This document shows, in pieces, positions 1 to 8,828 of a stretch of 64,000 nucleotides of DNA. The stretch's first letter is position 1; each line of letters begins with the position of its first letter. The notes under the pieces are model-generated. The model did no database searches. It was not told where the DNA came from and saw nothing but the letters and a program-made list of their open reading frames with translations. The position numbers and the translations under genes were made by a program. Source of the stretch: Spirochaetota bacterium (GTDB lineage: Bacteria > Spirochaetota > UBA4802 > UBA5550); assembly GCA_017999915.1 (NCBI GenBank), contig JAGNKX010000014.1, forward strand, positions 93,607 to 157,606, in the 5' to 3' direction.

Positions 1-1
1 A

Positions 2-604
2 TTATGCCGGCGTGAAATGACGCCGCTCATGTTGAAAGGCCAGCGTTGCCTGACCGATAAATGCCCTATCAAGGGTAAGAAAAAATATCCTCCGGGACCC
101 CCGCGGAAAAGGCGCGCGAAATTGTCCGATTACGCCGTCCAGCTACGCGAAAAGCAGAGGATCAGAAGGAGCTACGGCCTGCTGGAGAAGCAGTTCAGGC
201 TCTTGTTCCATGACGCGATGCGCATGAAGGGCGTTACCGGCGACAATATGATGTCGCTCCTCGAACGCCGCCTGGACAACGTGATCTTCAGGATGGGTTT
301 CGCCTCTTCCCGCAGCCAGGCCCGCCAGCTGGTCATGCATAAGCATGTCATGGTGAACGGCAGGATCGTCGATATCCCGTCCTTCAGGGTCACGGAAGGC
401 GCCGTGGTCGCTGTAAGGGAGAATTACGCGGGCAATGTCATGGTCGAGGATTCGATTAAGCTCGCCAAGGCTATTGACTCGATACCCGGATGGATCGAAG
501 TGGATTTTGAAAAAAGAAGCGGCAAGATTTTACGTCTGCCGTTGCGTGAAGATTTAACATCGAATTTTAACGACCAGCTTGTTGTTGAGCTATACTCGAA
601 ATAA
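2..604 (+). CDS. rpsD: 30S ribosomal protein S4 (5' end cut by window edge)
   Basis: Primary 16S rRNA-binding protein of the small subunit, often also a translational autoregulator. The reading frame is open from base 2 and reads LCRRE upstream of the first ATG at base 17, which matches the usual S4 start CRLCRREG. The true start therefore lies about ten codons left of the window. The remaining cysteines (LC near the edge, then RC-4-C in RCLTDKC) fit the zinc-binding C+ form of S4. The S4 RNA-binding motif is seen as ERRLDNVIFRMGFA followed by SRSQARQLV and HVMVNG. The C-terminus LVVELYSK is typical. It is followed after 138 bases by rpoA, the order seen in the alpha operon of many bacteria. 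Confidence 0.97.
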   Translation, partial: LCRREMTPLMLKGQRCLTDKCPIKGKKKYPPGPPRKRRAKLSDYAVQLREKQRIRRSYGLLEKQFRLLFHDAMRMKGVTGDNMMSLLERRLDNVIFRMGFASSRSQARQLVMHKHVMVNGRIVDIPSFRVTEGAVVAVRENYAGNVMVEDSIKLAKAIDSIPGWIEVDFEKRSGKILRLPLREDLTSNFNDQLVVELYSK

Positions 605-618
605 CATGTAGTGCGGGT

Positions 619-711
619 CTATCGGTGCGCCGGAGCGGCAGCAGGCTGCAATATGCCCGGCATTATCCGATAGGCTCCGGAGGGAACACCCGTATAACAG
701 AGAGGTTCCCT
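619..711 (+). promoter_or_regulatory. structured rpsD-rpoA spacer with crossing pairings
   Basis: Three pairs of perfect 7-base complementary arms lie here. CTATCGG (619-625) pairs with CCGATAG (667-673). CCGGAGC (630-636) pairs with GCTCCGG (674-680). AGGGAAC (681-687) pairs with GTTCCCT (705-711) and is followed by a T-rich run. The first two pairings cross, so they must be alternatives or form a pseudoknot; the third resembles a weak terminator or attenuator. S4 is known to repress alpha-operon genes through structured mRNA in other bacteria. A similar role here is inference. Confidence 0.5.
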
Positions 712-742
712 TATTTGTTTTGTACTGTAAATGGAGGTGAAA

Positions 743-1708
743 ATGGCCCCACGTAACCTGCTCAAGGGCTTTAAGAGACCAAGTAAAATCACATTCGAAC
801 ATGATGAATTACAGCCGAATTATGGTCGTTTCGTAGCTGAGCCGTTTGAAAAGGGCTATGGTTTAACAATCGGGAATTCCCTGAGACGCGTATTGCTGTC
901 TTCCATAGAAGGCGCCGCAATTACAGCCATAAAAATTGAGGGCGTACCCCATGAATTTTTTACCATCCCCGGCGTGTATGAGGATGTGACAAGGATCATT
1001 CTGAACCTGAAAAAACTGCGGTTCAAGTACAGCGGAGAGCTGCAAAAGGTTCTTCATATCAAGAAAACGGGATCCGGCGATCTGACCGGTTCTGATTTCA
1101 ACGTGGATCCGGAAATCGAGGTGATGAATCCGGAGCAAGTGGTCGCGACATTGAACGATTCGGCCGATATAGACATGGAAGTGCAGATCGAGCGCGGTCG
1201 CGGATATATTCCGGCCGAAGTCAACAAGTCGAACACGGAAACCGTCGGTGTCATACCGATAGATTCCATCTTTTCACCGATAAAGAAGGTGAACGTAAAG
1301 GTGGAGGATACACGGGTAGGACAGCGGACCGACTTCGACAAGCTGGTCCTCGAGATATGGACCGATGGCTCGATATCTCCCGATGACGCCCTGGCGCACG
1401 CGGCGAAGATTATCAAGGACCACATGACGATCTTCATCAACTTTGAAGAGGAAGTCGAAGCCGAGATCGAGGAAGTCGATGAAAATCTTGAGAAGATGAG
1501 AACGCTCCTCGCCAAGTCGATCGATGAGATCGAGTTGTCGGTACGGTCGTATAACACGCTTAAGAGCCAGGACGTTTCAACGCTTGAACAGCTGGTGAAG
1601 AAGACGGAAGACGAACTGAAGAAATCGAAGCACTGCAGTGATCTTGTGCTGCATGAGATAAAATCAAAGCTCGAGTCATTGCATCTTAGCTTGGGATTAA
1701 AGGATTAA
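743..1708 (+). CDS. rpoA: DNA-directed RNA polymerase subunit alpha
   Basis: Alpha subunit, which dimerises to start assembly of RNA polymerase and contacts upstream promoter DNA and activators. The N-terminal domain shows [21 protein letters not shown] and GVPHEF, the classic alpha dimer and assembly motifs. The C-terminal domain (about residues 255-321) shows [19 protein letters not shown] and ends LHLSLGL. I place the start at 743 (MAPRNLL) because GGAGGT at 733-738 is a good ribosome site for it. The upstream in-frame ATG at 731 would overlap that site. At 321 residues the length is normal. The gene is separated by only 11 bases from rplQ, so the two are cotranscribed. Confidence 0.98.
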   Translation: MAPRNLLKGFKRPSKITFEHDELQPNYGRFVAEPFEKGYGLTIGNSLRRVLLSSIEGAAITAIKIEGVPHEFFTIPGVYEDVTRIILNLKKLRFKYSGELQKVLHIKKTGSGDLTGSDFNVDPEIEVMNPEQVVATLNDSADIDMEVQIERGRGYIPAEVNKSNTETVGVIPIDSIFSPIKKVNVKVEDTRVGQRTDFDKLVLEIWTDGSISPDDALAHAAKIIKDHMTIFINFEEEVEAEIEEVDENLEKMRTLLAKSIDEIELSVRSYNTLKSQDVSTLEQLVKKTEDELKKSKHCSDLVLHEIKSKLESLHLSLGLKD

Positions 1709-1719
1709 CGAGGACGCAT

Positions 1720-2235
1720 ATGAGGCATAGAAATAGCGTAAAACAACTAGGCAGAACCCATGCCCACCGGAAGGCGATGTTCGGTAACATGGTGACATCG
1801 CTTTTCAGGCACGAGCGCATCGTGACTACGAAAGAAAAAGGCAAGGAGCTGAAGCGGATATCTGAGCGTCTTATCACCAGGGCGAAGCATAACATGGATA
1901 TTCCCGAAACCGACGGTGGCCGGAAGCTCCACAACAAGCGCGAAGTGATGAAGGTCATCAAGGACCGTGACATCCTCAAAAAGCTTTTTGAAGATATCGC
2001 GCCTCGTTTTAAGGACAGGAAAGGCGGATATACGAGGATATACCTCCTTGGAAAAAGATCGGGCGACGCGGCGGAGATGTCCATTATTGAGCTTGTTGAA
2101 AAGAAGGTTGTCGTTAAGAAGACCGAGGATAAGGAAGAGAAGAAAGATAAAAAGTCGAAAGAGAAAAAAGAATTAAAGAAAGAGAAAAAAGAAGCCAAAG
2201 AGGCAAAAGCAAAAAAGAAGAAAGAAGAAAAGTAG
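1720..2235 (+). CDS. rplQ: 50S ribosomal protein L17 with Lys/Glu-rich tail
   Basis: Large-subunit ribosomal protein L17. The start [20 protein letters not shown] and the segment [20 protein letters not shown] are diagnostic. The ribosome site GAGGA lies five bases before the ATG. The conserved part ends near residue 120 ([24 protein letters not shown]). From about residue 125 to 171 the protein continues with an almost pure Lys/Glu tail, so it is 40-50 residues longer than the usual 115-130 residue form. The tail is a low-complexity extension rather than a second domain. It is the last gene of the operon, followed by a strong hairpin terminator. Confidence 0.97.
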   Translation: MRHRNSVKQLGRTHAHRKAMFGNMVTSLFRHERIVTTKEKGKELKRISERLITRAKHNMDIPETDGGRKLHNKREVMKVIKDRDILKKLFEDIAPRFKDRKGGYTRIYLLGKRSGDAAEMSIIELVEKKVVVKKTEDKEEKKDKKSKEKKELKKEKKEAKEAKAKKKKEEK

Positions 2236-2257
2236 CTATTGCGAGCATATAAAAAAA

Positions 2258-2282
2258 GCCGGGTTGATGAACCCGGCTTTTT
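2258..2282. terminator. bidirectional rho-independent terminator
   Basis: GCCGGGTT (2258-2265), a short GATG loop and AACCCGGC (2270-2277) form a perfect 8-bp stem. It is followed by five T and preceded by seven A. It lies between rplQ and a convergent gene, so it can serve both strands. Confidence 0.9.
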
Positions 2283-2304
2283 GTGTCTAATACTGCGGAG
2301 TGTT

Positions 2305-3168
2305 TCATCCCTGCTTGTTGCCACCCTGGTTCTTCCCGAGTTTCTTCATCTCCACCGCGTGTATGAACCTGATATTGTCGTTGGCATCGACCTTGTACTG
2401 TTCCGGTATCCTGTCGTCGAAAATCGGGATGATAGAGCCATGGGAAACATTGTACTTTACCATGCTTTTCCCGAGCTCATTCATGTTTTTAACCCTGTGG
2501 ATTTCTATGCCGCATTCCTTGGCTTCCCGGCAGAGCGTCACAACATTCAGGTAACTGGTAATGATAAAGTTGATGTTCTTAAAGGTCAGGGTTGTTTTTT
2601 TTCGCAGCAGTGCTATCTCCGGATCTTCGAAAATGGTCTTTGCCTTATGATATTTCTTATAGCCTTCACGAAGGTAGGAGCTGATCTTCTCCCTGTCGTG
2701 AAACAGGTGGTATTTAGTTGCATCGTAAGGTTTCACGTCTTTCAAGGGATCATAAGGGCGGGCAAAATATGCCGCCAGCCCGCTCTGCTTGCTGTATTCA
2801 ATAAGAGAGTCAAAGGTGTCCTTGGAGGTTGAGTCGAGAATCTCCTTGGTCCTCTTGAGGTACATGTCGCCGAACACTTCGAGAATGGATATGAGTTCAA
2901 GTTTAACTTTTTTGAATTTCGACGCGGACGCGGTAAAATCCTGGCCGTAATAGTTTTCACTGGCGTCCTGAAATTGCTGCCGGATATCCGCATACCGTTT
3001 TTTCAGCTGGTCATCGCCGAAGTTTTCCACCATAACACGGAGGCTCCTGAGCGTATCCAGGGCCATTGCGTAGTCTTTGTACGATTTTTCAATGGGTGAT
3101 ATGGGGTAAACGCTGCCGGCTCCTATGGTCAAGAGAAGCAGGGTAAATAGGGCAACATGCTTTTTCAT
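2305..3168 (-). CDS. secreted protein of unknown function
   Basis: 287 residues with a cleavable-looking signal peptide (KK charge, then LFTLLLLTIGAGSVYP). The mature part is mainly charged and helical, with no recognised domain. About residues 30-110 could form a helical bundle (SYKDYAMALDTLRSLRVMV, FKKVKLELISILEVFG). The C-terminus is rich in Lys, Gly, Asn and Gln. One cysteine pair (LCREAKEC) sits near residue 215. It converges with rplQ over a shared terminator. The ribosome site is weak. I do not recognise the family; export to the periplasm or outer surface is inferred from the signal peptide only. Confidence 0.75.
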   Translation of the reverse strand: MKKHVALFTLLLLTIGAGSVYPISPIEKSYKDYAMALDTLRSLRVMVENFGDDQLKKRYADIRQQFQDASENYYGQDFTASASKFKKVKLELISILEVFGDMYLKRTKEILDSTSKDTFDSLIEYSKQSGLAAYFARPYDPLKDVKPYDATKYHLFHDREKISSYLREGYKKYHKAKTIFEDPEIALLRKKTTLTFKNINFIITSYLNVVTLCREAKECGIEIHRVKNMNELGKSMVKYNVSHGSIIPIFDDRIPEQYKVDANDNIRFIHAVEMKKLGKNQGGNKQG

Positions 3169-3552
3169 TTCAACACCATATTCCTTGAAGATTTTACCTT
3201 TAAATACGCGTATACATTAATCTATTGAATTGCAGCGCTCAATATATAATACTTATAACCATTCATATGATCGACAATAAGCGGTCATTTCTTTATTAAT
3301 ATATTGCAGCCAGCTATGATGCGATGCGGATTGAATCATGATAAGGATGCGTTGCTCATCAGGCATGGGATAAGGATTTTCATCGGGATTAACATGGACG
3401 GTATTCGGCTGCGATAATATGGGACGGCATGTCATGGTTATTAAAAGAATTAATGGTATCCGGCAAAAATAATAAAAAAGGTTATTGATTTTTTTTTAAA
3501 TAAATCAAAACATGAGGCAAATGTCCAATGTGGGAAAAATTCGGAGATGGTC
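3169..3552. other. AT-rich gap between divergent genes
   Basis: 384 bases with no convincing gene; the only open frame, about 60 codons on the minus strand, lacks a ribosome site and family features. It must hold the promoters for both flanking genes, but I see no clear -35/-10 pair. A weak AT hairpin (TTGATTT with AAATCAA) lies near 3486-3508. Confidence 0.4.
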
Positions 3553-4431
3553 ATGGATAAAGATCTAAAGGTATCATACCGCCAGAAGAATGTTACAATC
3601 TGCCCCGTGTGCTCCTTTGAATTCCACCGCGAAGAACTCTTTACGGGCGGTGGAAGATTGATAGCGGGCAAGTTGACCGATGAGCTGAGAAGAAATTATG
3701 AGGCCAGCAAGAAATTCGGCACAATTCATCCCCTCATATATGTGCCGACGGTATGCCCGAGCTGTCTCTATACGGCTTTCCCGAAAGACTTTGAGAGTCT
3801 GGAGGAATCCGAAATTGATAAAATGCGCGAGCTCACAACTGCCCGCAAAAATGTCATAAAAAAATTTTTCGGCAATCTTGATTTCAACGGCGATCGCGAC
3901 CTGAACACGGGGGCGGCATCGTATATGCTTGCGGTGGACAGTTACGGATACCGCAATAAAAAAGTCGCTCCCACGTTCAAAATGGCCCAGGCGTCGATTC
4001 GGGCCGCGTGGCTCTTCACGGACCTGGCGAAGGAGAATCCCGAGACTCCATACGGTAAAATTGCGACCTTTTTTTATAAGAAGGCCTACCAGACCTATGT
4101 AAAGGTGCTTGATCTGATGCAGACCGGCGGGGAGCCGATCGAGGCCGTCGGCAACATGGGGCCCGACACGGACAAGAACTGGGGATATGAGGGTGTACTG
4201 TATCTGACTGCCATATTGACCGTCAAAATCGGATCAAAAGAATCCGATCCTGCTAAAAGGATGGAAAACCTGGAGAAATGCAAGCGGTATCTCAGCAGAT
4301 TGTTCGGGTCAGGCAAAACTTCAAAATCAAGGCCATCGGAGCTGCTCGATAAAACAAAAGATTGCTATGACAAAATCAACGAGATGATCGAAGAATGGAA
4401 CAAGGAACATGCGCCCAAGACAGAAGAATAG
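3553..4431 (+). CDS. DUF2225 family protein
   Basis: Member of the DUF2225 family, which is common in Firmicutes and spirochaetes and has no firmly known function. Two CxxC pairs are visible: CPVC near residue 18 and CPSC near residue 74. Together they could bind one zinc ion. The rest is helical and TPR-like (YMLAVDSYGYRNKKVAPTF, ASIRAAWLFTDLAKE, AYQTYVKVLDLM), as usual for the family. GGAG at 3543-3546 abuts the first ATG (3547), so the next in-frame ATG at 3553 is the better start. The gene overlaps truA by 37 bases, which suggests translational coupling. Confidence 0.85.
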   Translation: MDKDLKVSYRQKNVTICPVCSFEFHREELFTGGGRLIAGKLTDELRRNYEASKKFGTIHPLIYVPTVCPSCLYTAFPKDFESLEESEIDKMRELTTARKNVIKKFFGNLDFNGDRDLNTGAASYMLAVDSYGYRNKKVAPTFKMAQASIRAAWLFTDLAKENPETPYGKIATFFYKKAYQTYVKVLDLMQTGGEPIEAVGNMGPDTDKNWGYEGVLYLTAILTVKIGSKESDPAKRMENLEKCKRYLSRLFGSGKTSKSRPSELLDKTKDCYDKINEMIEEWNKEHAPKTEE

Positions 4432-5189
4432 CTCTCGAGGTGCAGTATGACGGGACCCGGTTCAACGGCTGGCAGATCCAGAATGGCGGCACGACGGTGC
4501 AGGGGGAGCTTGAAAAGGCGATCGAAGTTTTAACACGGCACCAATCGAGGACCATTGCCTCGGGAAGGACCGATTCCGGTGTCCACGCCCTGGGGCAGAT
4601 CGTTCATTTTGATATACACAGCGCCACTACCCTCCAGCGGATCTGCATCGGCCTCAACGGAATTCTACCCCGGGATATATCAATTATAAATGCCTATGAG
4701 GTCGATGGCGGGTTTCACGCGCGTTTTGACGCGGTGGAGAGAACGTACCGGTATTGCATTTACAACCATCCGTCGCGGTCGCCCTTCATGATGTACCGGG
4801 CCATGTGGGTCCATGAACGGCTGGACGTCGAATATATCGACCGTGTCATGCGGCTGCTGATAGGTGAAAAGGATTTTTCATCGTTCTGCAAAAAGCGGGA
4901 ATCAAAAAAAATCAACACCGTAAGAAGGATCATGGATGTTTCGGTGCGGAAGGTCGGCGATCTGATTGAGATCGAGATATCCGGCAACGCGTTTCTCCAT
5001 AACATGATCAGGATCATCGTGGGTACTGTTGTGGAAATGAACAGGAAAAAGACCGATCCGGACGCGCTGGTTGATATTATAGCGAAACGGGACCGCGATT
5101 GCAGCGGCGTCACCGCCCCCCCCTACGGCCTGTATCTGGTCAAGGTTCGATACGAACCGAGCCTTGACACGGTCAGGTCGGCATTTTGA
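4395..5189 (+). CDS. truA: tRNA pseudouridine(38-40) synthase TruA
   Basis: Converts uridines 38-40 in the tRNA anticodon arm to pseudouridine. The family start IALEVQYDGTRFNGWQ, the catalytic aspartate in the motif SGRTDSGVHALGQ (about residue 61) and the late motifs NAFLHNMIRIIVGT and APPYGLYLVKV are all present. At 264 residues it has normal length. The start lies inside the end of the DUF2225 gene. A later start would remove the conserved first strand, so the overlapping ATG is preferred. Confidence 0.96.
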   Translation: MEQGTCAQDRRIALEVQYDGTRFNGWQIQNGGTTVQGELEKAIEVLTRHQSRTIASGRTDSGVHALGQIVHFDIHSATTLQRICIGLNGILPRDISIINAYEVDGGFHARFDAVERTYRYCIYNHPSRSPFMMYRAMWVHERLDVEYIDRVMRLLIGEKDFSSFCKKRESKKINTVRRIMDVSVRKVGDLIEIEISGNAFLHNMIRIIVGTVVEMNRKKTDPDALVDIIAKRDRDCSGVTAPPYGLYLVKVRYEPSLDTVRSAF

Positions 5190-5317
5190 TTGCCCCAGGA
5201 TCACGGAACGCGGCGTCATATTTATTTTATTGACATAAATGTGATGGAATAATCTATTTACACTAATCTTCTGTAACAATATTGATATGCATATTTCAAA
5301 TAGATAATACATTTTAT

Positions 5318-5884
5318 ATGAAACTATTTTCCCTCTATTGTGCAATTATCGGCCTGGCTCTTCTGCTCGTCACGGCGAATGCCTTTGCCTACAAGGAACG
5401 GAAAGATTATTTTTCGAAGCCTCAGATCGGAGCATGGTTCGGGCCCGTTACTCCTCTCGATGACCTGGGCAAGCGCGTTGAAACCAATTTGGGCGGCGGG
5501 GCGTTCATCAGGTTTACCTTCCCGTGGCAGTATCTTAAATTCGGCATTGACTCGTCATACCAGCAGTTCAAATCCAAGGGCGTGAACGAGCTTCAATTTG
5601 TGCCGCTCTACGGAAATCTCTTGTTCCAGATCCCCGTTGAGTTTCCCGTCAGGTTCCAGTTCAAGGGCGGCATCGGCGGGGCATGGCTGTCCATAAAGCC
5701 CGACAACAAGAACGGTTGGGACCCGATATTCATGGCCGGTTTCGAGGTTTCGTTTCCAGCAGGAAGGATCGTCAATATCGGTCTCCGCATTGATTATATT
5801 TACATATATGAAGGATACCTCAAGGGATCAAAAGCCGGCGGTCACATCATTAATACCGGAATTCAACTCTATTTCAATATATGA
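5318..5884 (+). CDS. outer-membrane beta-barrel-like protein
   Basis: 188 residues. The first 26 form a signal peptide (MKLFSLYCAIIGLALLLVT ending ANAFA). The mature part alternates polar and hydrophobic residues with many Gly and aromatics (IGAWFGPVTPLDDLG, VRFQFKGGIGGAWL, VNIGLRIDYIYIYEG) and ends in a strand with terminal aromatic-rich GIQLYFNI. This is typical of small 8-stranded outer-membrane barrels. I use the ATG at 5318; a TTG 36 bases upstream would add a non-signal extension. No specific family is recognised. Confidence 0.75.
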   Translation: MKLFSLYCAIIGLALLLVTANAFAYKERKDYFSKPQIGAWFGPVTPLDDLGKRVETNLGGGAFIRFTFPWQYLKFGIDSSYQQFKSKGVNELQFVPLYGNLLFQIPVEFPVRFQFKGGIGGAWLSIKPDNKNGWDPIFMAGFEVSFPAGRIVNIGLRIDYIYIYEGYLKGSKAGGHIINTGIQLYFNI

Positions 5885-5901
5885 TCCTGGCGTGACGGAT
5901 A

Positions 5902-7443
5902 ATGAAACGTTATAAATACTTTTATAGGCATCTTATGAGATCGCTGAAACAATGCGCGGCTGCGGCGGGCGTCCTTCTGGTGACAGTTGCCGCGGGCTGC
6001 AATACTGATCCACTCCTGACGGAGATAAAGACGAAAAAGCTTCTTGTCGTCCTCAAGGGCACCTACGAGACCAACAGCCCGCAACCGTGGAACATGCCTA
6101 CGCTGTGCGCGAACTATGATTCCACGGGCAAATGCACCCAGTATACGCCTGAGTATCTCTCCCTGATGCAGGACGATTCTGTATATGAATGCGCTGCCAC
6201 GGAAGACAAGCTACCCACGTCGTTCATGGTCGATATCGCTGAAATCAGGCTGTGGGATACCCGCGGTAAATCGTATAAATATGCCAATTATCGCCAAACA
6301 TTCGCTTCCGGACTGAATGATATTGATCCGCTCTTCAACGGTATCGGCTATCCGTTGAATAATGACGATATTCCGTCAAAGCTGTATCCCTATGCTCTTC
6401 TGTATATCCGTAAAATGCTCACGGATGGAGCCCAGACGTACGTGGCACGGGCGAACGGATGGGCATCCTCCCCGACATGGGATGTCTATCGTGAAGCTGA
6501 ATTCCCCATTTACAATTTTAACGGGTTACAGATACATTCCTTTTATGATACGATACGCCTTGAAAGCACCTCTATCAATCGGGTGTATCCGCTGGTGGTG
6601 CCCATCAATGACATGCTGACCGGCGGCGTCGGCATGGTGTATAATGGCAAGTTTTCCACGACCGTGCTGGAGATACGCATTCTCGTGAAGAATTACATCA
6701 AGAAATACGAGCAGAGAACGTCTCTTCTCACCGATTACGGAGTGACCCATTTCTACGCTCTCTCCGATTGGGTCAATGACGTGGAAAGAGGGGATACGGT
6801 CATAGGGGGGAATCTCCACGCCACGGCTCGCACCTATATTCCGGAGCTTGTCGGCAGGATAAGCGGTACCGTTCCGGCCGCCGCGGCCACCCCGGGAGTC
6901 CATGTGATCGCGATTCCGGCCGCGTCGGATATTCGATCCTATACCCTCAACAGGGACCCGTACTATTATTCAACAACCACGAGCGGCACCCTGCGCAGCA
7001 ACAATCCGTGCAATCTGCCGAGAGCGCCCACGCAGTACACCGGCACCAGTATATATCAGGCCCTTGATTTTTTCCTGGAGACCGAATATTATAAGTACTC
7101 CTGGAACCAGAAGATCCCGGGCCCCTCGAATGTCTGTTCAAGCTATTCGCTGTACACCGCTCAATGGGACAAGTTTGCCGGCCTGGCCAACAGTTTCACC
7201 CTGCCCCAGCTGGCGGTGTATGTGCCGACCCAGGACGCCGGCGGCAATGCCACGAGCAGGCAGTTTGTGATCGAGAATGTCATGCCCGGCACGTATAAGG
7301 TGTATTATGCGAACAGAGCCCCGGTCTATGGGACGCTCTATTATTATTACTATACCGACAAGGCAAGCGACGCATACGTGTGCGAGTTCAATCTCCTCGG
7401 CACGGTGACCGTCAGCATGGGATCCACGACCGCCGTCCCCTGA
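5902..7443 (+). CDS. large lipoprotein of unknown function
   Basis: 513 residues. A long N-terminus is followed by the hydrophobic stretch GVLLVTVAA and the lipobox AAGC with Cys33 as the lipidation site. A second ATG at 5935 would give a more standard 21-residue signal, so the true start may be there. The mature part is rich in Tyr, Thr, Ser and Asn, with several cysteines, and ends in a Tyr-rich section near residue 475. No catalytic motif is visible. It follows the barrel protein by 17 bases, so the pair may be one operon working at the outer membrane. Confidence 0.8.
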   Translation: MKRYKYFYRHLMRSLKQCAAAAGVLLVTVAAGCNTDPLLTEIKTKKLLVVLKGTYETNSPQPWNMPTLCANYDSTGKCTQYTPEYLSLMQDDSVYECAATEDKLPTSFMVDIAEIRLWDTRGKSYKYANYRQTFASGLNDIDPLFNGIGYPLNNDDIPSKLYPYALLYIRKMLTDGAQTYVARANGWASSPTWDVYREAEFPIYNFNGLQIHSFYDTIRLESTSINRVYPLVVPINDMLTGGVGMVYNGKFSTTVLEIRILVKNYIKKYEQRTSLLTDYGVTHFYALSDWVNDVERGDTVIGGNLHATARTYIPELVGRISGTVPAAAATPGVHVIAIPAASDIRSYTLNRDPYYYSTTTSGTLRSNNPCNLPRAPTQYTGTSIYQALDFFLETEYYKYSWNQKIPGPSNVCSSYSLYTAQWDKFAGLANSFTLPQLAVYVPTQDAGGNATSRQFVIENVMPGTYKVYYANRAPVYGTLYYYYYTDKASDAYVCEFNLLGTVTVSMGSTTAVP

Positions 7444-7495
7444 TGCTCTTCCGGTTCCGCGAAAATAAAAAAAAGCCCCAATCAGATTAATTTAA

Positions 7496-7522
7496 TTGAC
7501 CACACCAGGCATCTTCTTTAAT
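7496..7522 (+). promoter_or_regulatory. possible promoter of the lysC operon
   Basis: TTGACC (7496-7501) and TTTAAT (7517-7522) resemble -35 and -10 boxes but with a short 15-base spacer. A CGGCGG/CCGCCG hairpin follows in the leader (about 7556-7573). I saw no lysine-riboswitch architecture. Confidence 0.35.
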
Positions 7523-7598
7523 TAGGATTAACACGTGTCCTGTGCGCGGTGTCGTCGGCGGTGTCAGCCGCCGTGCAATGAATTGTTGGGGAACCACT

Positions 7599-8828
7599 AT
7601 GTCAGATCTGAAAATTATCGTTCAAAAGTATGGCGGGACCAGCGTCGGCACGCCGGAAAGGATCAAAGCGGTAGCCGAGCGGATCAAGAGCTACATGGAC
7701 AAGGGCTTTTCGGTCGTTGTGGTCGTGTCGGCAATGGGTAAAACCACGGATGAACTCATCACCCTTTCAAAGAGCATCACCCTGAAGCCGAGCGAGAGGG
7801 AAATGGACATGCTTCTGTCAACGGGTGAGCAGGTATCGATAGCTCTTCTCGCCATGGCCCTCCATGAAATCGGGATAGACGCCATATCATATACCGGCTC
7901 GCAGATCAAGGTTCTCACCGACGGTAATTTCAGCAAGGCCAAGATCGAGAGCATATCGACAGAACGGATAATCAAGTCCCTCAAGGAAAAAAAGGCGGTC
8001 ATCGTCGCCGGATTCCAGGGCATCGACAGCGATGAGAACATCACCACGCTCGGCAGGGGAGGATCGGATACGTCTGCGGCCGCGCTGGCCGCAGTCCTGG
8101 GCACCAGGGACTGCGAGATCTATACCGATGTCGACGGCGTGTACACCGCCGATCCGAGGATCATAGCGCAGCCGGTCAAGCTGAAAGAGATCAGTTACGA
8201 TGAGATGCTGGAGCTGGCCCGACTCGGAGCGGCCGTTCTGCACTCGCGGTCGGTCGAGTTTTCGAAAAAGTATAACATCCGGTTGCACGTTCGGTCAAGT
8301 TTTAACTACGAAGAGGGCACGGTCGTAATGCCCAAGGAGGAGATGATGGAGAAGTATGTTATCAGCGGTGTGACCGCAAAACGCGATGAAGCCAAGATTA
8401 CCATTCGAGATATACCGGACCGTCCGGGCATAGCGGCGCGGCTGTTCAGCATCATGGGCGAAAACAAGGTTTATGTAAACATGATCGTGCAGTCGACCGG
8501 AAAGGACAACAAGGCGTCCATATCGTTCACCGTACTGAAAAACGATATGGATAAGGCCCTGAAGCTGTCGGAAGTACTGAAAAAGGAGCTCGGCGCCAGT
8601 TCCATAGAGTCGAAGCAGGATATCGCCATCGTTTCAGCCGTGGGCGTCGGGATGCTATCGTCCTACGGCGTGGCAGGAAAAATCTTCCAGATGCTCTCGG
8701 ACCAGAATATCAACATCGAAATGATATCCACGTCGGAGATAGGCATCTCCTGCGTCATCGACGATATTTACGCCGAGCTAGCCCAGAAGGTTATCCATAA
8801 GGCCTTTATCGAAACGGAGCAGAAATAA
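7599..8828 (+). CDS. lysC: aspartate kinase
   Basis: Phosphorylates aspartate, the first step to lysine/diaminopimelate, threonine and methionine. The kinase domain (about residues 1-245) has the motifs [43 protein letters not shown] and [13 protein letters not shown]. Two ACT regulatory domains follow (about 260-409; [15 protein letters not shown] and [19 protein letters not shown]), which suggests feedback control by lysine or threonine. I chose the ATG at 7599 because the family starts at [10 protein letters not shown]. Its stop codon overlaps the ddl start in TAATG, so the two are coupled. It supplies diaminopimelate precursors for the wall together with dapF in this window. Confidence 0.97.
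   Translation: MSDLKIIVQKYGGTSVGTPERIKAVAERIKSYMDKGFSVVVVVSAMGKTTDELITLSKSITLKPSEREMDMLLSTGEQVSIALLAMALHEIGIDAISYTGSQIKVLTDGNFSKAKIESISTERIIKSLKEKKAVIVAGFQGIDSDENITTLGRGGSDTSAAALAAVLGTRDCEIYTDVDGVYTADPRIIAQPVKLKEISYDEMLELARLGAAVLHSRSVEFSKKYNIRLHVRSSFNYEEGTVVMPKEEMMEKYVISGVTAKRDEAKITIRDIPDRPGIAARLFSIMGENKVYVNMIVQSTGKDNKASISFTVLKNDMDKALKLSEVLKKELGASSIESKQDIAIVSAVGVGMLSSYGVAGKIFQMLSDQNINIEMISTSEIGISCVIDDIYAELAQKVIHKAFIETEQK

Noticed and set aside
731..742. ATG at 731 as rpoA start
   Set aside because: It overlaps the ribosome site GGAGGT that serves the ATG at 743, and the family begins near the later start.
7444..7598. Lysine riboswitch upstream of lysC
   Set aside because: The leader is too short and shows only one GC hairpin, without the five-helix core.
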